DNA of 64,000 bases, taken from Saccharothrix deserti. GTDB taxonomy: Bacteria; Actinomycetota; Actinomycetes; Mycobacteriales; Pseudonocardiaceae. The position numbers and the translations under genes were made by a program. The notes under the pieces were generated by a model, which did not search any database, was not told where the DNA came from, and saw nothing but the letters and a program-made list of their open reading frames with translations. The DNA is taken from the NCBI RefSeq assembly GCF_009769385.1, contig NZ_VKAB01000036.1, positions 30,924 through 94,923 of the forward strand, written 5' to 3'. Positions 8,352 through 19,539 of the stretch are shown one piece after another; the stretch's first letter is position 1, and each line of letters opens with the position of its first letter.

Positions 8352-8999
8352 GTGCTGACCGAGTTCACCGGGTTCTCCGCCCTCGCGGAGCTCGCCACGC
8401 TCATCGCCGTGGCCGACCCCCCTGTCGTCGACCGCTGGGGACACGTCGAAAGGCGTTTCCAGGAGTGGGCGGGTCGACCCGGCCTGCGGGAGAGGCTGCG
8501 CGGGCACCTGCGCTCCCTCTCACCGCAGGACGAGATGCGCGTGGTGGCCAGATCCCGCGAGACGACGACCCACTTCGCGTGGTGCCTGCGGGACGAGCCG
8601 GCCGAGCCGTTCACGTTCTGGCTGCACGAGTACAAGCCGCAGCGTGACTGGCGGCCGGGCTACGCCGACTCGATCCACAACCACCGCTACCACTTCTGCA
8701 CCATCATCCTGTCGGGCTCCTACCTGCACGAACGCTTCACCGCGGACGTGGCGGACGACGGTCGGGCGATCCTGTCCACCTCCCTGCTGCGCAGCGCCGA
8801 GGCCCGCGAGGGCACCTCGGGGACCATGCTGGCGCACGAGTTCCACCGCATCCCGAAGGCGGCGGACGACACCATGACGTTCCTGGTCAAGTCGCGCGCG
8901 GTCAGCCCGTGGAGCCTGAGCTACGACCCCGACACCCGGACCAGCCACCGGCACGTGCCGGTCGAGGCGAGGTTGGAGGACCTGACGAACAACCTGTAA
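8352..8999 (+). CDS. Cupin protein resembling cysteine/thiol dioxygenases
   Basis: A 215-residue soluble protein. Residues 108-121 read IHNHRYHFCTIILSG, matching the cysteine-dioxygenase cupin motif (IHxHxxxxC..G): His109, His111 and a later histidine in HEFHRIP (His165) would bind Fe(II), and Cys116 sits where mammalian enzymes have the cross-link cysteine. The cross-link tyrosine region is not conserved. Such enzymes add O2 to small thiols, but a sugar- or acyl-binding cupin without enzyme activity is possible. The GTG start is six bases after the previous stop, so the two genes are one operon. Confidence 0.6.
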   Translation: MLTEFTGFSALAELATLIAVADPPVVDRWGHVERRFQEWAGRPGLRERLRGHLRSLSPQDEMRVVARSRETTTHFAWCLRDEPAEPFTFWLHEYKPQRDWRPGYADSIHNHRYHFCTIILSGSYLHERFTADVADDGRAILSTSLLRSAEAREGTSGTMLAHEFHRIPKAADDTMTFLVKSRAVSPWSLSYDPDTRTSHRHVPVEARLEDLTNNL

Positions 9000-9058
9000 C
9001 CAGCGCCAAGGATCACCGCGCGCGCCTACCATCGGCCCACCCGGCACGGGAGGGTCCA

Positions 9059-9706
9059 ATGAGTACTGTCACGACTGTCACGGCGCAGGCGATCTCCGAG
9101 GTGGAGTGCGAGGTGTGGCGGCTGTGCCGCGACCTCGCCGCGAAACTGCAGTTCCACGGCTGGCACCACGTCAGCTTCGTGCGGGACAAGGCCGTCCACT
9201 TCGCCCGGCGGAACGGTTCGGACGAGTCGCTGGTCGAGGTGGCCGCCCTGGTCCACGACGTCAACTACATGGTCCGGCGCAACTCGCTGCCCGTGGACGG
9301 CAGGCGGTTGCGGCTGGACATCCTGGCGCGCGCCGGCGTGCCGGACGAGGTCGCGGCGCGGGTGGACGCGGTGGTCGAAGAGGCCGAGATGCGCACCCGC
9401 CACCGCGACATCTCGCGGGAGGCGCAGGCCCTGTCCGACGCGGACACCCTGTTCAAGGCGCTGCCGGTGACGCCGGTGGTGCTCGCGCCCAAGTACCTCG
9501 AAGAGAACGGCATCACGCTCAAGGAGCTGGCGCACAAGATCGTCGGTGAGCAGCGGGACAAGCACGACGACGGGTACTACTTCTACGACCCGGAGGCGGC
9601 GGCCACCTACTCGCGGTGGGCGACGGCGAACCTGGAGCTGTGGTCGTGCATCGTGGAGTCGCTGGACGACCCGAGCGTCACCGAGCTGCTGTCCGCCGTG
9701 TCGTAA
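9059..9706 (+). CDS. HD-domain phosphohydrolase-like protein
   Basis: A 215-residue protein with an HD-superfamily metal site: His36/His37 in GWHHVSF, His66-Asp67 in LVHDVNYM, and Asp127/Asp129 in LSDADTLFK. HD proteins hydrolyse phosphoesters of nucleotides, including signalling nucleotides and dNTPs; the substrate here is unknown. The ATG at 9059 has GGGAGGG eight bases upstream. It sits 59 bases after the cupin gene, and is likely co-transcribed with it. The 3' end carries a 22-bp tandem duplication that includes the stop codon. Confidence 0.72.
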   Translation: MSTVTTVTAQAISEVECEVWRLCRDLAAKLQFHGWHHVSFVRDKAVHFARRNGSDESLVEVAALVHDVNYMVRRNSLPVDGRRLRLDILARAGVPDEVAARVDAVVEEAEMRTRHRDISREAQALSDADTLFKALPVTPVVLAPKYLEENGITLKELAHKIVGEQRDKHDDGYYFYDPEAAATYSRWATANLELWSCIVESLDDPSVTELLSAVS

Positions 9707-9742
9707 CCACCCTAGAACGGTGTCGTGACCGCCCTAGAACGG
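9699..9742. repeat. 22-bp tandem duplication spanning two convergent stop codons
   Basis: Positions 9699-9720 and 9721-9742 are adjacent 22-bp copies differing at two bases (TGTCGTAACC... and TGTCGTGACC...). Copy one contains the TAA of the HD gene, copy two the TAG of ctaB on the other strand. No stem-loop terminator is visible between these convergent genes. Confidence 0.9.
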
Positions 9743-10657
9743 CCAGCCCAGGACCGGGAGGCCGATCACCGCGTCCACGGCCAGGCCGCAGAACACCAGC
9801 ATCAGGTACAGGTTCGACATGTGGAAGAACTTCATGGTGTTCGTCGACCCGCCGCGCCGCACGACCCCGTGCAGCCGGTGGGCGAACACCGCGAACCACA
9901 CGCCCGACAGCGCCGCCACGGCGACGTAGATCCACGACGTCACCGGCGCCAGCAGCAGCGTGCACACGACCGTGATCCACGAGTAGATGACGATCTGACG
10001 GGTGACCTGCTGCGCCGTGGCCACCACCGGCAGCATCGGCACACCGGCCCGCGCGTAGTCCTCCTTGAACTTCATCGCGAGCGCCCACGTGTGCGGCGGC
10101 GTCCAGAAGAAGATCACGCCGAACATCACCAGCGCGGGCCACGCCACCGTGCCGGTCACCGACGACCAGCCGATGATGACCGGCATGCAGCCGGCCATCC
10201 CGCCCCAGATGATGTTCTGCGAGGTCCGGCGCTTGAGCACCAGGGTGTAGACGAAGATGTAGAACAGGATCGTGGCCACCGCGAACACGGCCGAGATCAG
10301 GTTCGTGGTCAACCACAGGAACGCGAACGACACCACCCCGAGCACCACGCCGAAGATCAGCGCGTTGCGCGGCGGGATGGTGTTGCGGGCCAGCGGCCGG
10401 GCGCCGGTGCGCTTCATGACCGAGTCGATGTCGGCGTCGACGTAGCAGTTCAGCGCGTTCGCCGAGCCCGCCGCCAGCGTGCCGCCCGCCAGGGTGCACG
10501 CGATCAGCCACAGCGGCGGCAGGCCGCGGGCGGCCAGGAGCATCGCCGGGATGGTGGTGATCAGCAGCAGCTCGATCACCCGGGGCTTGGTCAGCGCCAC
10601 GTACGCGCCGACGACCTGTCGGGGCGACCGCGCCGGAGCCTCGGTGACGGCACTCAT
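9734..10657 (-). CDS. ctaB: Protoheme IX farnesyltransferase
   Basis: A 307-residue integral membrane prenyltransferase of the UbiA family that converts heme B to heme O for cytochrome oxidase. The first aspartate-rich motif, NCYVDADID, follows helix two; about nine helices can be traced. The ATG at 10657 has GAGGAG twelve bases upstream and gives the usual N-terminus MSAVTEAPARSP...; an upstream start would add 70 residues of non-family sequence. It is divergent from tkt, the standard actinobacterial arrangement. Confidence 0.93.
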   Translation of the reverse strand: MSAVTEAPARSPRQVVGAYVALTKPRVIELLLITTIPAMLLAARGLPPLWLIACTLAGGTLAAGSANALNCYVDADIDSVMKRTGARPLARNTIPPRNALIFGVVLGVVSFAFLWLTTNLISAVFAVATILFYIFVYTLVLKRRTSQNIIWGGMAGCMPVIIGWSSVTGTVAWPALVMFGVIFFWTPPHTWALAMKFKEDYARAGVPMLPVVATAQQVTRQIVIYSWITVVCTLLLAPVTSWIYVAVAALSGVWFAVFAHRLHGVVRRGGSTNTMKFFHMSNLYLMLVFCGLAVDAVIGLPVLGWPF

Positions 10658-10914
10658 GGCGTCGCGCTCCTCGTCAGGTCCAGGGAATGAACCGATCGTA
10701 ACCGCGCGTTCTCCCAGCAGCCCGTTCGGGTACTCCCTGAACGCACCGACCACACCTGTGCGTACACCCACAGAGCACGGGTAGCACGTCCGTCCACTCG
10801 CCGGACTAGGCTGGCCGGCGGACCTTGGGAGCCGCGGATCGGGCCTGACGGGATCGATTAAGTTCAACCGCCAGCCGTCACACCGCCGCCTAGTGAGTTT
10901 GGAGCTGGAAGTCA
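10658..10914. promoter_or_regulatory. Divergent ctaB-tkt promoter region
   Basis: A 257-bp gap serving both directions. On the plus strand TAGGCT (in CGGACTAGGCTGG, about 10805-10817) is a candidate -10 box for the pentose-phosphate operon. No recognised operator or riboswitch is seen. Confidence 0.4.
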
Positions 10915-13008
<2,094 letters not shown>

Positions 13009-13037
13009 TCGCCACAGACTTCAGGGGAGTTGACGAG

Positions 13038-14150
13038 ATGAGCAGCAATCCGCTGGCCGCGCTCAGTGACGCGGGCGTGTCGATCTGGCTGGACGACCTG
13101 TCCCGCGAGCGGCTGACCACGGGCAACCTGGCCGGTCTCATCGCCGACCAGCACGTGGTCGGCGTGACCACGAACCCGACGATCTTCGCCGCCGCCCTGT
13201 CCAAGGGCACGGCCTACGACGAGCAGGTCCGCGAGCTGGCCGAGCGCGGCTCCGACACCGACGCGGCGGTCCGCGAGATCACCACGACGGACGTGCGCAA
13301 CGCGTGCGACCTGTTCCGCGACATCTACGTCGCCACCGACGGCGTGGACGGCCGGGTGTCGATCGAGGTCGACCCGCGGCTCGCGAACGACACCGAGGGC
13401 ACCGTCGCCGAGGCGCTGGAGCTGGCCAAGACGGTGGACCGGCCGAACCTGCTGGTGAAGATCCCGGCCACGGTCGAGGGCCTGCCGGCGATCACCCGGG
13501 TGCTCGCCGAGGGCATCAGCGTGAACGTGACGCTGATCTTCTCCGTCGAGCGCTACCGGCACGTGATGGAGGCGTTCATCGCGGGTCTGGAGAAGGCCAA
13601 GGCCAACGGGCACGACCTGCGCACCATCCACTCCGTGGCGTCGTTCTTCGTGTCCCGTGTGGACAGCGAGATCGACAAGCGGCTGGACGCGCTGGACACC
13701 CCGGCGGCGACCGGGCTGCGCGGCGAGGCGGCCATCGCGAACGCGGTGCTGGCCTACGCGGCGTACGAGGAGACCTTCAAGGGCGAGCGCTGGGACGCGC
13801 TGGTCGCCGACGGCGCCCGCGCGCAGCGTCCACTGTGGGCGTCCACGGGTGTGAAGGACCCGCAGTACTCCGACACCCGGTACGTGGATCAGCTGGTCGT
13901 GGCGAACACGGTCAACACGATGCCCGAGAAGACCCTGCACGCGGTCGCCGATCACGGCAAGATCGAAGGCGACACCGTTTCCGGGCGTGCGGCCCAGGCG
14001 CAGGAGGTCTTCGACGGACTGGTCGAGGTCGGCATCGACCTGGACGACGTGTTCGTCGTGCTGGAGACCGAGGGCGTCGACAAGTTCGAGAAGTCGTGGG
14101 CCGAACTGCTGGACACGGTCACCGGACAGCTGAACCAGGCCAAGGGCTGA
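13038..14150 (+). CDS. tal: Transaldolase
   Basis: A 370-residue transaldolase that transfers dihydroxyacetone units between sugar phosphates. It shows the family start SIWLDDLSRERLTTGNL, the TTNPTIF motif, and the Schiff-base lysine in NLLVKIPATVEGL. The ATG at 13038 follows GGGGAGT with suitable spacing. Located 29 bp after tkt. Length is typical of the long actinobacterial class. Confidence 0.95.
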   Translation: MSSNPLAALSDAGVSIWLDDLSRERLTTGNLAGLIADQHVVGVTTNPTIFAAALSKGTAYDEQVRELAERGSDTDAAVREITTTDVRNACDLFRDIYVATDGVDGRVSIEVDPRLANDTEGTVAEALELAKTVDRPNLLVKIPATVEGLPAITRVLAEGISVNVTLIFSVERYRHVMEAFIAGLEKAKANGHDLRTIHSVASFFVSRVDSEIDKRLDALDTPAATGLRGEAAIANAVLAYAAYEETFKGERWDALVADGARAQRPLWASTGVKDPQYSDTRYVDQLVVANTVNTMPEKTLHAVADHGKIEGDTVSGRAAQAQEVFDGLVEVGIDLDDVFVVLETEGVDKFEKSWAELLDTVTGQLNQAKG

Positions 14151-14180
14151 GGACCGGGCCAGATCAGGACGGGTACAGAC

Positions 14181-15797
14181 ATGACCGAGGTGATCTCCGT
14201 GGAGATCGTCCGCACACCGAACCAGGACCAGGTCGACACCGTCATCGGTGACCTGGTCCGGGATTCGGCGCCGAGCAAGCTCACCGCCGGGGACGCCACG
14301 CTGTGGGGCCCCGAGGCGGAGTCGGAGGCGTCGATCCGCCTGGCGTGGACAACGCTGCACGAAACGTCCCGCCCGCTGGTCGCGGAGATCACCGCGCTGC
14401 GCGACGAGCTGCTCGCCGAAGGCGTGGACCGCGTGGTCCTCGCCGGCATGGGCGGCTCGTCGCTCGCGCCCGAGGTGATCACCGGCACGGCGGGCGTTCC
14501 GCTCGTCGTGCTGGACACCACCGACCCCGGCCAGGTGGCCGAGGCGCTGGCGGGCGACCTCCGGCGCACGGTGCTGGTGGTGTCGTCGAAGTCCGGCGGC
14601 ACCGTCGAGACCGACAGCCACCGGCGGATCTTCGAGGCGGCGTTCGCGGCCGAGGGCATCGACGCGGCGTCGCGGATCGTCGTGGTGACCGACCCGGGGT
14701 CGCCGCTGGAGGCGGCGTCGCGGGAAGCGGGCTACCGCAGGGTGTTCCTGGCCGACCCGCACGTGGGCGGCCGGTACTCGGCGCTGACCGCGTTCGGCCT
14801 GGTGCCGTCCGGCTTGGCCGGCGCGGACATCGGCGCGCTGCTCGACGACGCCGCCGCGGCCGCGCCGCTGGTGTCGGCCGACTCGCCGGACAACCCGGCG
14901 GTCGTGCTGGCCGCGACGTTCGCCGTGGCGCACGCGCACGGCGCGGAGAAGATCGTGTTCGCCGACACCGGTTCCGGCATCTCCGGGTTCGGTGACTGGG
15001 CCGAGCAGCTGATCGCCGAGTCGACCGGCAAGAACGGCACCGGCCTGCTGCCCGTGGTGGTCGAGGGTCCGGGCGCGCCCGGTTTCGTGGACGCCCGCGC
15101 GGACGCCACGACCGTCGCGATCGGACCGGCCACCGGCTCGTCGTCCATCGCGGTGGAAGGCGCGCTGGGCGCGCAGTTCCTGGTGTGGGAGTACGCGACC
15201 GCGCTCGTCGGCCGGGTGCTGGAGATCAACCCGTTCGACCAGCCCGACGTGGAGGCGGCGAAGAACGCGGCACGGTCCTTGTTGGACTCGCCCGCCGCGT
15301 CGTCCGCCGCACCGGCCTTCGTGGACGGTCCGATCGAGGTCTACCCGAGCGAGGGCTGGCTGTCGCCGGACGTGAAGACGGTCGCCGAGGCGCTGGTGGC
15401 GCTGGTCGCCGCCGCGCCGGAGCACGGCTACCTGTCCGTGCAGGCGTACCTGGACCGGATCGACGACGCGTCGTTCGCCCTCGTTCGCCCGGAGTTGGCG
15501 CAGCGTTCGCACCTGCAGACCACCTTCGGGTGGGGGCCGCGCTTCCTGCACTCGACCGGCCAGTACCACAAGGGCGGTCACCAGAACGGCGTGTACGTCC
15601 AGCTGACCGGCGCGTCCGAGACCCACCTCGACGTGCCGGGCAGGCCGTACGACCTCAGCACGTTGCAGCTGGCGCAGGCGCTGGGCGACGGCCAGGTGCT
15701 CGCCGAGCACGGTCGCCCGGTGCTCCGGCTGCACCTGACCGACCGCGTCGCCGGGCTCGCGCAGCTCGTCGAGGCAATTCAGGAGGACGGTTCGTGA
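14181..15797 (+). CDS. pgi: Glucose-6-phosphate isomerase
   Basis: A 538-residue isomerase interconverting glucose-6-phosphate and fructose-6-phosphate. The sugar-phosphate-binding loops LAGMGGSSLAPEV and VSSKSGGTVETD are present, with the C-terminal GWGPRFLHSTGQYHKGG. It belongs to the actinobacterial branch that resembles the isomerase half of Tal-Pgi fusions. Thirty bases after tal and overlapping zwf by four (GTGA). Its presence here allows carbon cycling between glycolysis and the oxidative branch. Confidence 0.92.
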   Translation: MTEVISVEIVRTPNQDQVDTVIGDLVRDSAPSKLTAGDATLWGPEAESEASIRLAWTTLHETSRPLVAEITALRDELLAEGVDRVVLAGMGGSSLAPEVITGTAGVPLVVLDTTDPGQVAEALAGDLRRTVLVVSSKSGGTVETDSHRRIFEAAFAAEGIDAASRIVVVTDPGSPLEAASREAGYRRVFLADPHVGGRYSALTAFGLVPSGLAGADIGALLDDAAAAAPLVSADSPDNPAVVLAATFAVAHAHGAEKIVFADTGSGISGFGDWAEQLIAESTGKNGTGLLPVVVEGPGAPGFVDARADATTVAIGPATGSSSIAVEGALGAQFLVWEYATALVGRVLEINPFDQPDVEAAKNAARSLLDSPAASSAAPAFVDGPIEVYPSEGWLSPDVKTVAEALVALVAAAPEHGYLSVQAYLDRIDDASFALVRPELAQRSHLQTTFGWGPRFLHSTGQYHKGGHQNGVYVQLTGASETHLDVPGRPYDLSTLQLAQALGDGQVLAEHGRPVLRLHLTDRVAGLAQLVEAIQEDGS

Positions 15798-17335
15798 GTG
15801 CGCCTACCAAGCGCAACCCATTGCGCGATCCGCGGGACAAGCGGCTGCCGCGCATCGCCGGGCCCTCGGGCCTGGTGATCTTCGGCGTGACGGGTGACCT
15901 GTCGCGCAAGAAGCTGATGCCCGCGATCTACGACCTGGCCAACCGCGGCCTGCTGCCGCCGGGCTTCGCGCTCGTCGGCTTCGCCCGCCGCGACTGGGCC
16001 GACCAGGACTTCATGCAGGTCGTGCACGACGCGGTCAAGGAGCACGCGCGCACGCCGTTCCGGCAGGGGGTCTGGGACCAGCTCGCCGAGGGCATCCGCT
16101 TCGTGCAGGGCACCTTCGACGACGACGTCGCGTTCGACACGCTCGCCGCGACGCTCGCCGACCTGGACCGCGACCGCGGCACCGGCGGCAACCACGCGTT
16201 CTACCTGTCGGTGCCGCCCAGCGCGTTCACCACGGTGGTCAACCAGCTCAAGCGCGCGGGCCTGGCCACGCCGCCGAGCGACAGCCCCGGCCAGTGGCGC
16301 CGGGTCGTCATCGAGAAGCCGTTCGGCCACGACCTGGCCAGCGCCAAGCAGCTCAACAAGACCGTCAACGAGGTCTTCCCCGAGGAGTCGGTGTTCCGCA
16401 TCGACCACTACCTCGGCAAGGAGACGGTGCAGAACATCCTGGCGCTGCGCTTCGCGAACCAGCTCTACGAGCCCATCTGGAACGCCAACTACGTCGACCA
16501 CGTGCAGATCACCATGGCCGAGGACATCGGCCTCGGCGGTCGCGCGGGCTACTACGACGGCATCGGCGCCGCCCGCGACGTGATCCAGAACCACCTGCTC
16601 CAGCTGCTCGCGTTGACCGCGATGGAGGAGCCGGTGTCGTTCCGGCCGAGCGACCTGCGCGCGGAGAAGGTGAAGGTGCTCTCCGCGACGCGCCCGGTCG
16701 GGCCGTTCGACGAGACCACCGCACGCGGCCAGTACGCCGGTGGCTGGCAGGGCGGGCAGAAGGTGCTCGGCCTGCTGGAGGAGGGCGGGTTCGCCAAGGA
16801 CTCGACCACCGAGACCTACGCGGCGATCACGTGCGAGATCAACACCCGCCGCTGGGCCGGTGTCCCGTTCTACCTGCGCACCGGCAAGCGCCTCGGCCGC
16901 CGCGTCACCGAGGTGGCCGTGGTGTTCAAGCGCGCGCCGCACCTGCCGTTCGACGACACCGCGACCGAGGAGCTGGGGCAGAACGCCCTGGTGGTGCGGG
17001 TGCAGCCGGACGAGGGCGTGACCATCAGGTTCGGCTCCAAGGTGCCCGGCAACACCATGGAGGTCCGGGACGTCACGATGGACTTCGGCTACGGCCACGC
17101 GTTCACCGAGTCGTCGCCCGAGGCCTACGAGCGGCTGCTGCTGGACGTGCTGCTCGGCGAGCCGTCGCTGTTCCCGAAGAACGACGAGGTCGAGCTGTCC
17201 TGGGAGATCCTGGACCCGGTCTTGAAGCACTGGGGCGCCAACGGCGCGCCCGAGAAGTACAAGGCAGGCACCTGGGGACCGGCGTCGGCGGACGAGATGC
17301 TGGCCCGCACCGGCAGGCACTGGAGGCGTCCGTGA
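15794..17335 (+). CDS. zwf: Glucose-6-phosphate 1-dehydrogenase
   Basis: A 513-residue enzyme that oxidises glucose-6-phosphate and makes NADPH. The coenzyme motif VIFGVTGDLSRKKLMPAI lies near residues 31-48, and the active-site RIDHYLGKETVQN around residue 200 contains the catalytic lysine and histidine. The GTG at 15794 is the right start: AGGAGG lies seven bases upstream and the GTGA overlaps the pgi stop. Followed by its activator opcA, again with a GTGA overlap. Confidence 0.95.
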   Translation: MSAPTKRNPLRDPRDKRLPRIAGPSGLVIFGVTGDLSRKKLMPAIYDLANRGLLPPGFALVGFARRDWADQDFMQVVHDAVKEHARTPFRQGVWDQLAEGIRFVQGTFDDDVAFDTLAATLADLDRDRGTGGNHAFYLSVPPSAFTTVVNQLKRAGLATPPSDSPGQWRRVVIEKPFGHDLASAKQLNKTVNEVFPEESVFRIDHYLGKETVQNILALRFANQLYEPIWNANYVDHVQITMAEDIGLGGRAGYYDGIGAARDVIQNHLLQLLALTAMEEPVSFRPSDLRAEKVKVLSATRPVGPFDETTARGQYAGGWQGGQKVLGLLEEGGFAKDSTTETYAAITCEINTRRWAGVPFYLRTGKRLGRRVTEVAVVFKRAPHLPFDDTATEELGQNALVVRVQPDEGVTIRFGSKVPGNTMEVRDVTMDFGYGHAFTESSPEAYERLLLDVLLGEPSLFPKNDEVELSWEILDPVLKHWGANGAPEKYKAGTWGPASADEMLARTGRHWRRP

Positions 17336-18480
17336 TCATCGACCTGCCCTCGACCACCACGTCGCAGGTCAACAGCAAGCTCGTGCAGCTGCGCGAGGAA
17401 GGCGGCGCGGTCACCCTCGGCCGCGTGCTGACGCTGGTCATCGTGACCGACGACGGCACCAAGACCGAGGAGGCCGTCGACGCGGCCAACGACGCCAGCC
17501 GCGAGCACCCGTGCCGGGTGATCGTGGTGGCGCGTGGCGCGCGCAAGGCCGCCCCCCGGCTCGACGCGCAGATCCGCGTCGGCGGTGACGCGGGCGCGTC
17601 CGAGGTCATCGTGCTGCGGCTGTACGGCGAACTGGCCAACGAGGGCGCTTCGTGCGTCGTGCCGCTGCTGCTGCCGGACACCCCGGTGGTGGCGTGGTGG
17701 CCGAACGAGGCGCCCGCCGTGCCCGCGAAGGACCCGATCGGGCAGCTCGCGCAGCGCCGGATCACCGACGCGGCGGCGGAGAAGAACCCGATCCGCGCGT
17801 TGGAGCACCGCAAGGCCGGCTACACGCCGGGTGACACGGACCTGGCGTGGACGCGGCTGACGCTGTGGCGGGCGATGCTCGCGTCGGCGTTCGACCTGCC
17901 GCCGTTCGAGAAGGTCACCGAGGCCGAGGTGAGCGGGGAGAGCGACTCGCCGTCGACCGACCTGTTGGCCGCGTGGCTCGCCGGGTGCCTGCGGGTGCCG
18001 GTGAAGCGGGCGAAGGCCACCCACGGCGAGGGCATCGTTGACGTGCGGCTGGAGCGCCGGTCCGGTCTGGTCGAGCTGTCGCGGCCGGACGGCAAGGTCG
18101 GCACGTTGACGCAGCCCGGCCAGCCGGAGCGGCGGGTCGCGTTGCAGCGGCGTCAGGTGCGGGACTGCCTGGCCGAGGAACTGCGCCGGCTCGACCCGGA
18201 CGAGGTGTACGAGGCGGCGCTGCGGTCGTTGGGCAAGGTCGTGCGCGGTCGGACCGCGCCGAAGGCGACCGCGGCGGCGCGCAAGCCCGCCAAGGCCGCG
18301 TCCGGCGCTGCTTCCGGTCCTGCTTCCGGTCCTGCCGCCAGGGCGAAGTCCGACGGCGGACCGGACCCGAAGGCCGACGGCAAGGTCGACGGCAAGGTCA
18401 GCGCGAAGACCGACGGCAAGACCGACGGCAAGACCGCGAAGGCCGCGCCGAAGACGGCCAAGGCCAAGGCGGGTTCGTGA
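17332..18480 (+). CDS. opcA: OpcA, glucose-6-phosphate dehydrogenase assembly protein
   Basis: A 382-residue OpcA homologue, needed for full activity or assembly of Zwf in cyanobacteria and actinobacteria. The core (about residues 1-305) includes EVIVLRLYGELANEGASCVVPLLLPDTPVVAWWPNEAP, here quoted as the VVPLLLPDTPVVAWW region. The last ~70 residues are an Ala/Lys/Gly/Asp-rich low-complexity tail with repeated DGK and PASG units, which is not part of the conserved family. GTG start overlaps zwf. Confidence 0.92.
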   Translation: MIIDLPSTTTSQVNSKLVQLREEGGAVTLGRVLTLVIVTDDGTKTEEAVDAANDASREHPCRVIVVARGARKAAPRLDAQIRVGGDAGASEVIVLRLYGELANEGASCVVPLLLPDTPVVAWWPNEAPAVPAKDPIGQLAQRRITDAAAEKNPIRALEHRKAGYTPGDTDLAWTRLTLWRAMLASAFDLPPFEKVTEAEVSGESDSPSTDLLAAWLAGCLRVPVKRAKATHGEGIVDVRLERRSGLVELSRPDGKVGTLTQPGQPERRVALQRRQVRDCLAEELRRLDPDEVYEAALRSLGKVVRGRTAPKATAAARKPAKAASGAASGPASGPAARAKSDGGPDPKADGKVDGKVSAKTDGKTDGKTAKAAPKTAKAKAGS

Positions 18481-19256
18481 GCCGTCCCGAGGTGGTGGTG
18501 CACCGTGACGGCGACCTGCTGGCCGCCGCCACGGCAGCCCGCCTGGTCACCAGGCTGGTGGACGCGCAGAACGCGCGCGGGTCGGCGTCGCTGGTGCTGA
18601 CCGGCGGGCGGACCGGCATCGCGGTGCTGGAGCAGCTGCGCGCCACCCCCGCCCGTGACGCGGTGGACTGGACCCGGGTCGACCTGTACTGGGGCGACGA
18701 GCGGTTCCTGCCCGCCGGGCACCCGGACCGCAACGAGACCCAGGCGCGCGGGGCGCTGCTGGACCACGTTCCGGTGCCGGCTTCGCGGGTGCACGTGATG
18801 GAGCCGTCCGACGGGCGGTTCGGTGACGACCCGGAGGCCGCCGCCGAGGCGTACGCCGACGTGCTGGCCGCCGCCGCGCGCCCGGAGGACCACGGCTCCG
18901 TGCCGTCGTTCGACGTGTGCCTGCTCGGTGTCGGGGAGGAGGGGCACGTGGCCTCGATCTTCCCGGAGTCCCCCGCGGTGCACGAGCAGGAACGCAGCGC
19001 GGTCGCGGTGCGCAACTGCCCCAAGCCGCCGCCGACGCGGGTGAGCCTCACCCTGCCCGCGATCCGCGCGGCGCGCGAGGTGTGGCTGATGACGACGGGT
19101 GCGGCGAAGGCCGCTGCCGTGGCCATGGCCCTGACCGGCGCGGGCGAGACCCAACTGCCCGCCGCCGGTGCACGCGGTCAGCGGCGCACGCTGTGGCTGC
19201 TCGACTCGGCCGCCGCCGCGAAGGTGCCGGACCTGTTCACCCCGCCGATGGCCTGA
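18477..19256 (+). CDS. pgl: 6-phosphogluconolactonase
   Basis: A 259-residue DevB/Pgl hydrolase that opens 6-phosphogluconolactone. Conserved blocks: LTGGRTGIAVLEQL, DLYWGDERFLPAGHPDRNE and LGVGEEGHVASIFPES, the latter with the glucosamine-6-phosphate-isomerase-fold motif. GTG start overlaps the opcA stop. Last gene of the operon; the next 283 bp lack a clear terminator and contain only short direct repeats (GGCGTCTGCGGTG at 19322 and 19345). Confidence 0.94.
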   Translation: MSRPEVVVHRDGDLLAAATAARLVTRLVDAQNARGSASLVLTGGRTGIAVLEQLRATPARDAVDWTRVDLYWGDERFLPAGHPDRNETQARGALLDHVPVPASRVHVMEPSDGRFGDDPEAAAEAYADVLAAAARPEDHGSVPSFDVCLLGVGEEGHVASIFPESPAVHEQERSAVAVRNCPKPPPTRVSLTLPAIRAAREVWLMTTGAAKAAAVAMALTGAGETQLPAAGARGQRRTLWLLDSAAAAKVPDLFTPPMA

Positions 19257-19539
19257 CCGCCGTCGGCCTGATTCGTCCGTTCGCCGCTGCCGCCGTTCGC
19301 CCTCCGGGTGCCGGCGGCAGCGGCGTCTGCGGTGGTGTCCGCGTGGCGTCTGCGGTGACGTCTGCGTGGCATCTGCCGGGTGATTTGGCGCACTCCCCGC
19401 CGGCCTCTACGCAGGATGTTCGCTTTCCGGACGTTCGCGCTCGCAATTTTGTGTCCCGCTCCGCGTCCCGTCCGGGTAATCACCGCATCTCGAAGGGTGA
19501 GCGGGTCGATCGAGCACGTCGGGGGCGGAAGGGCGGGTC

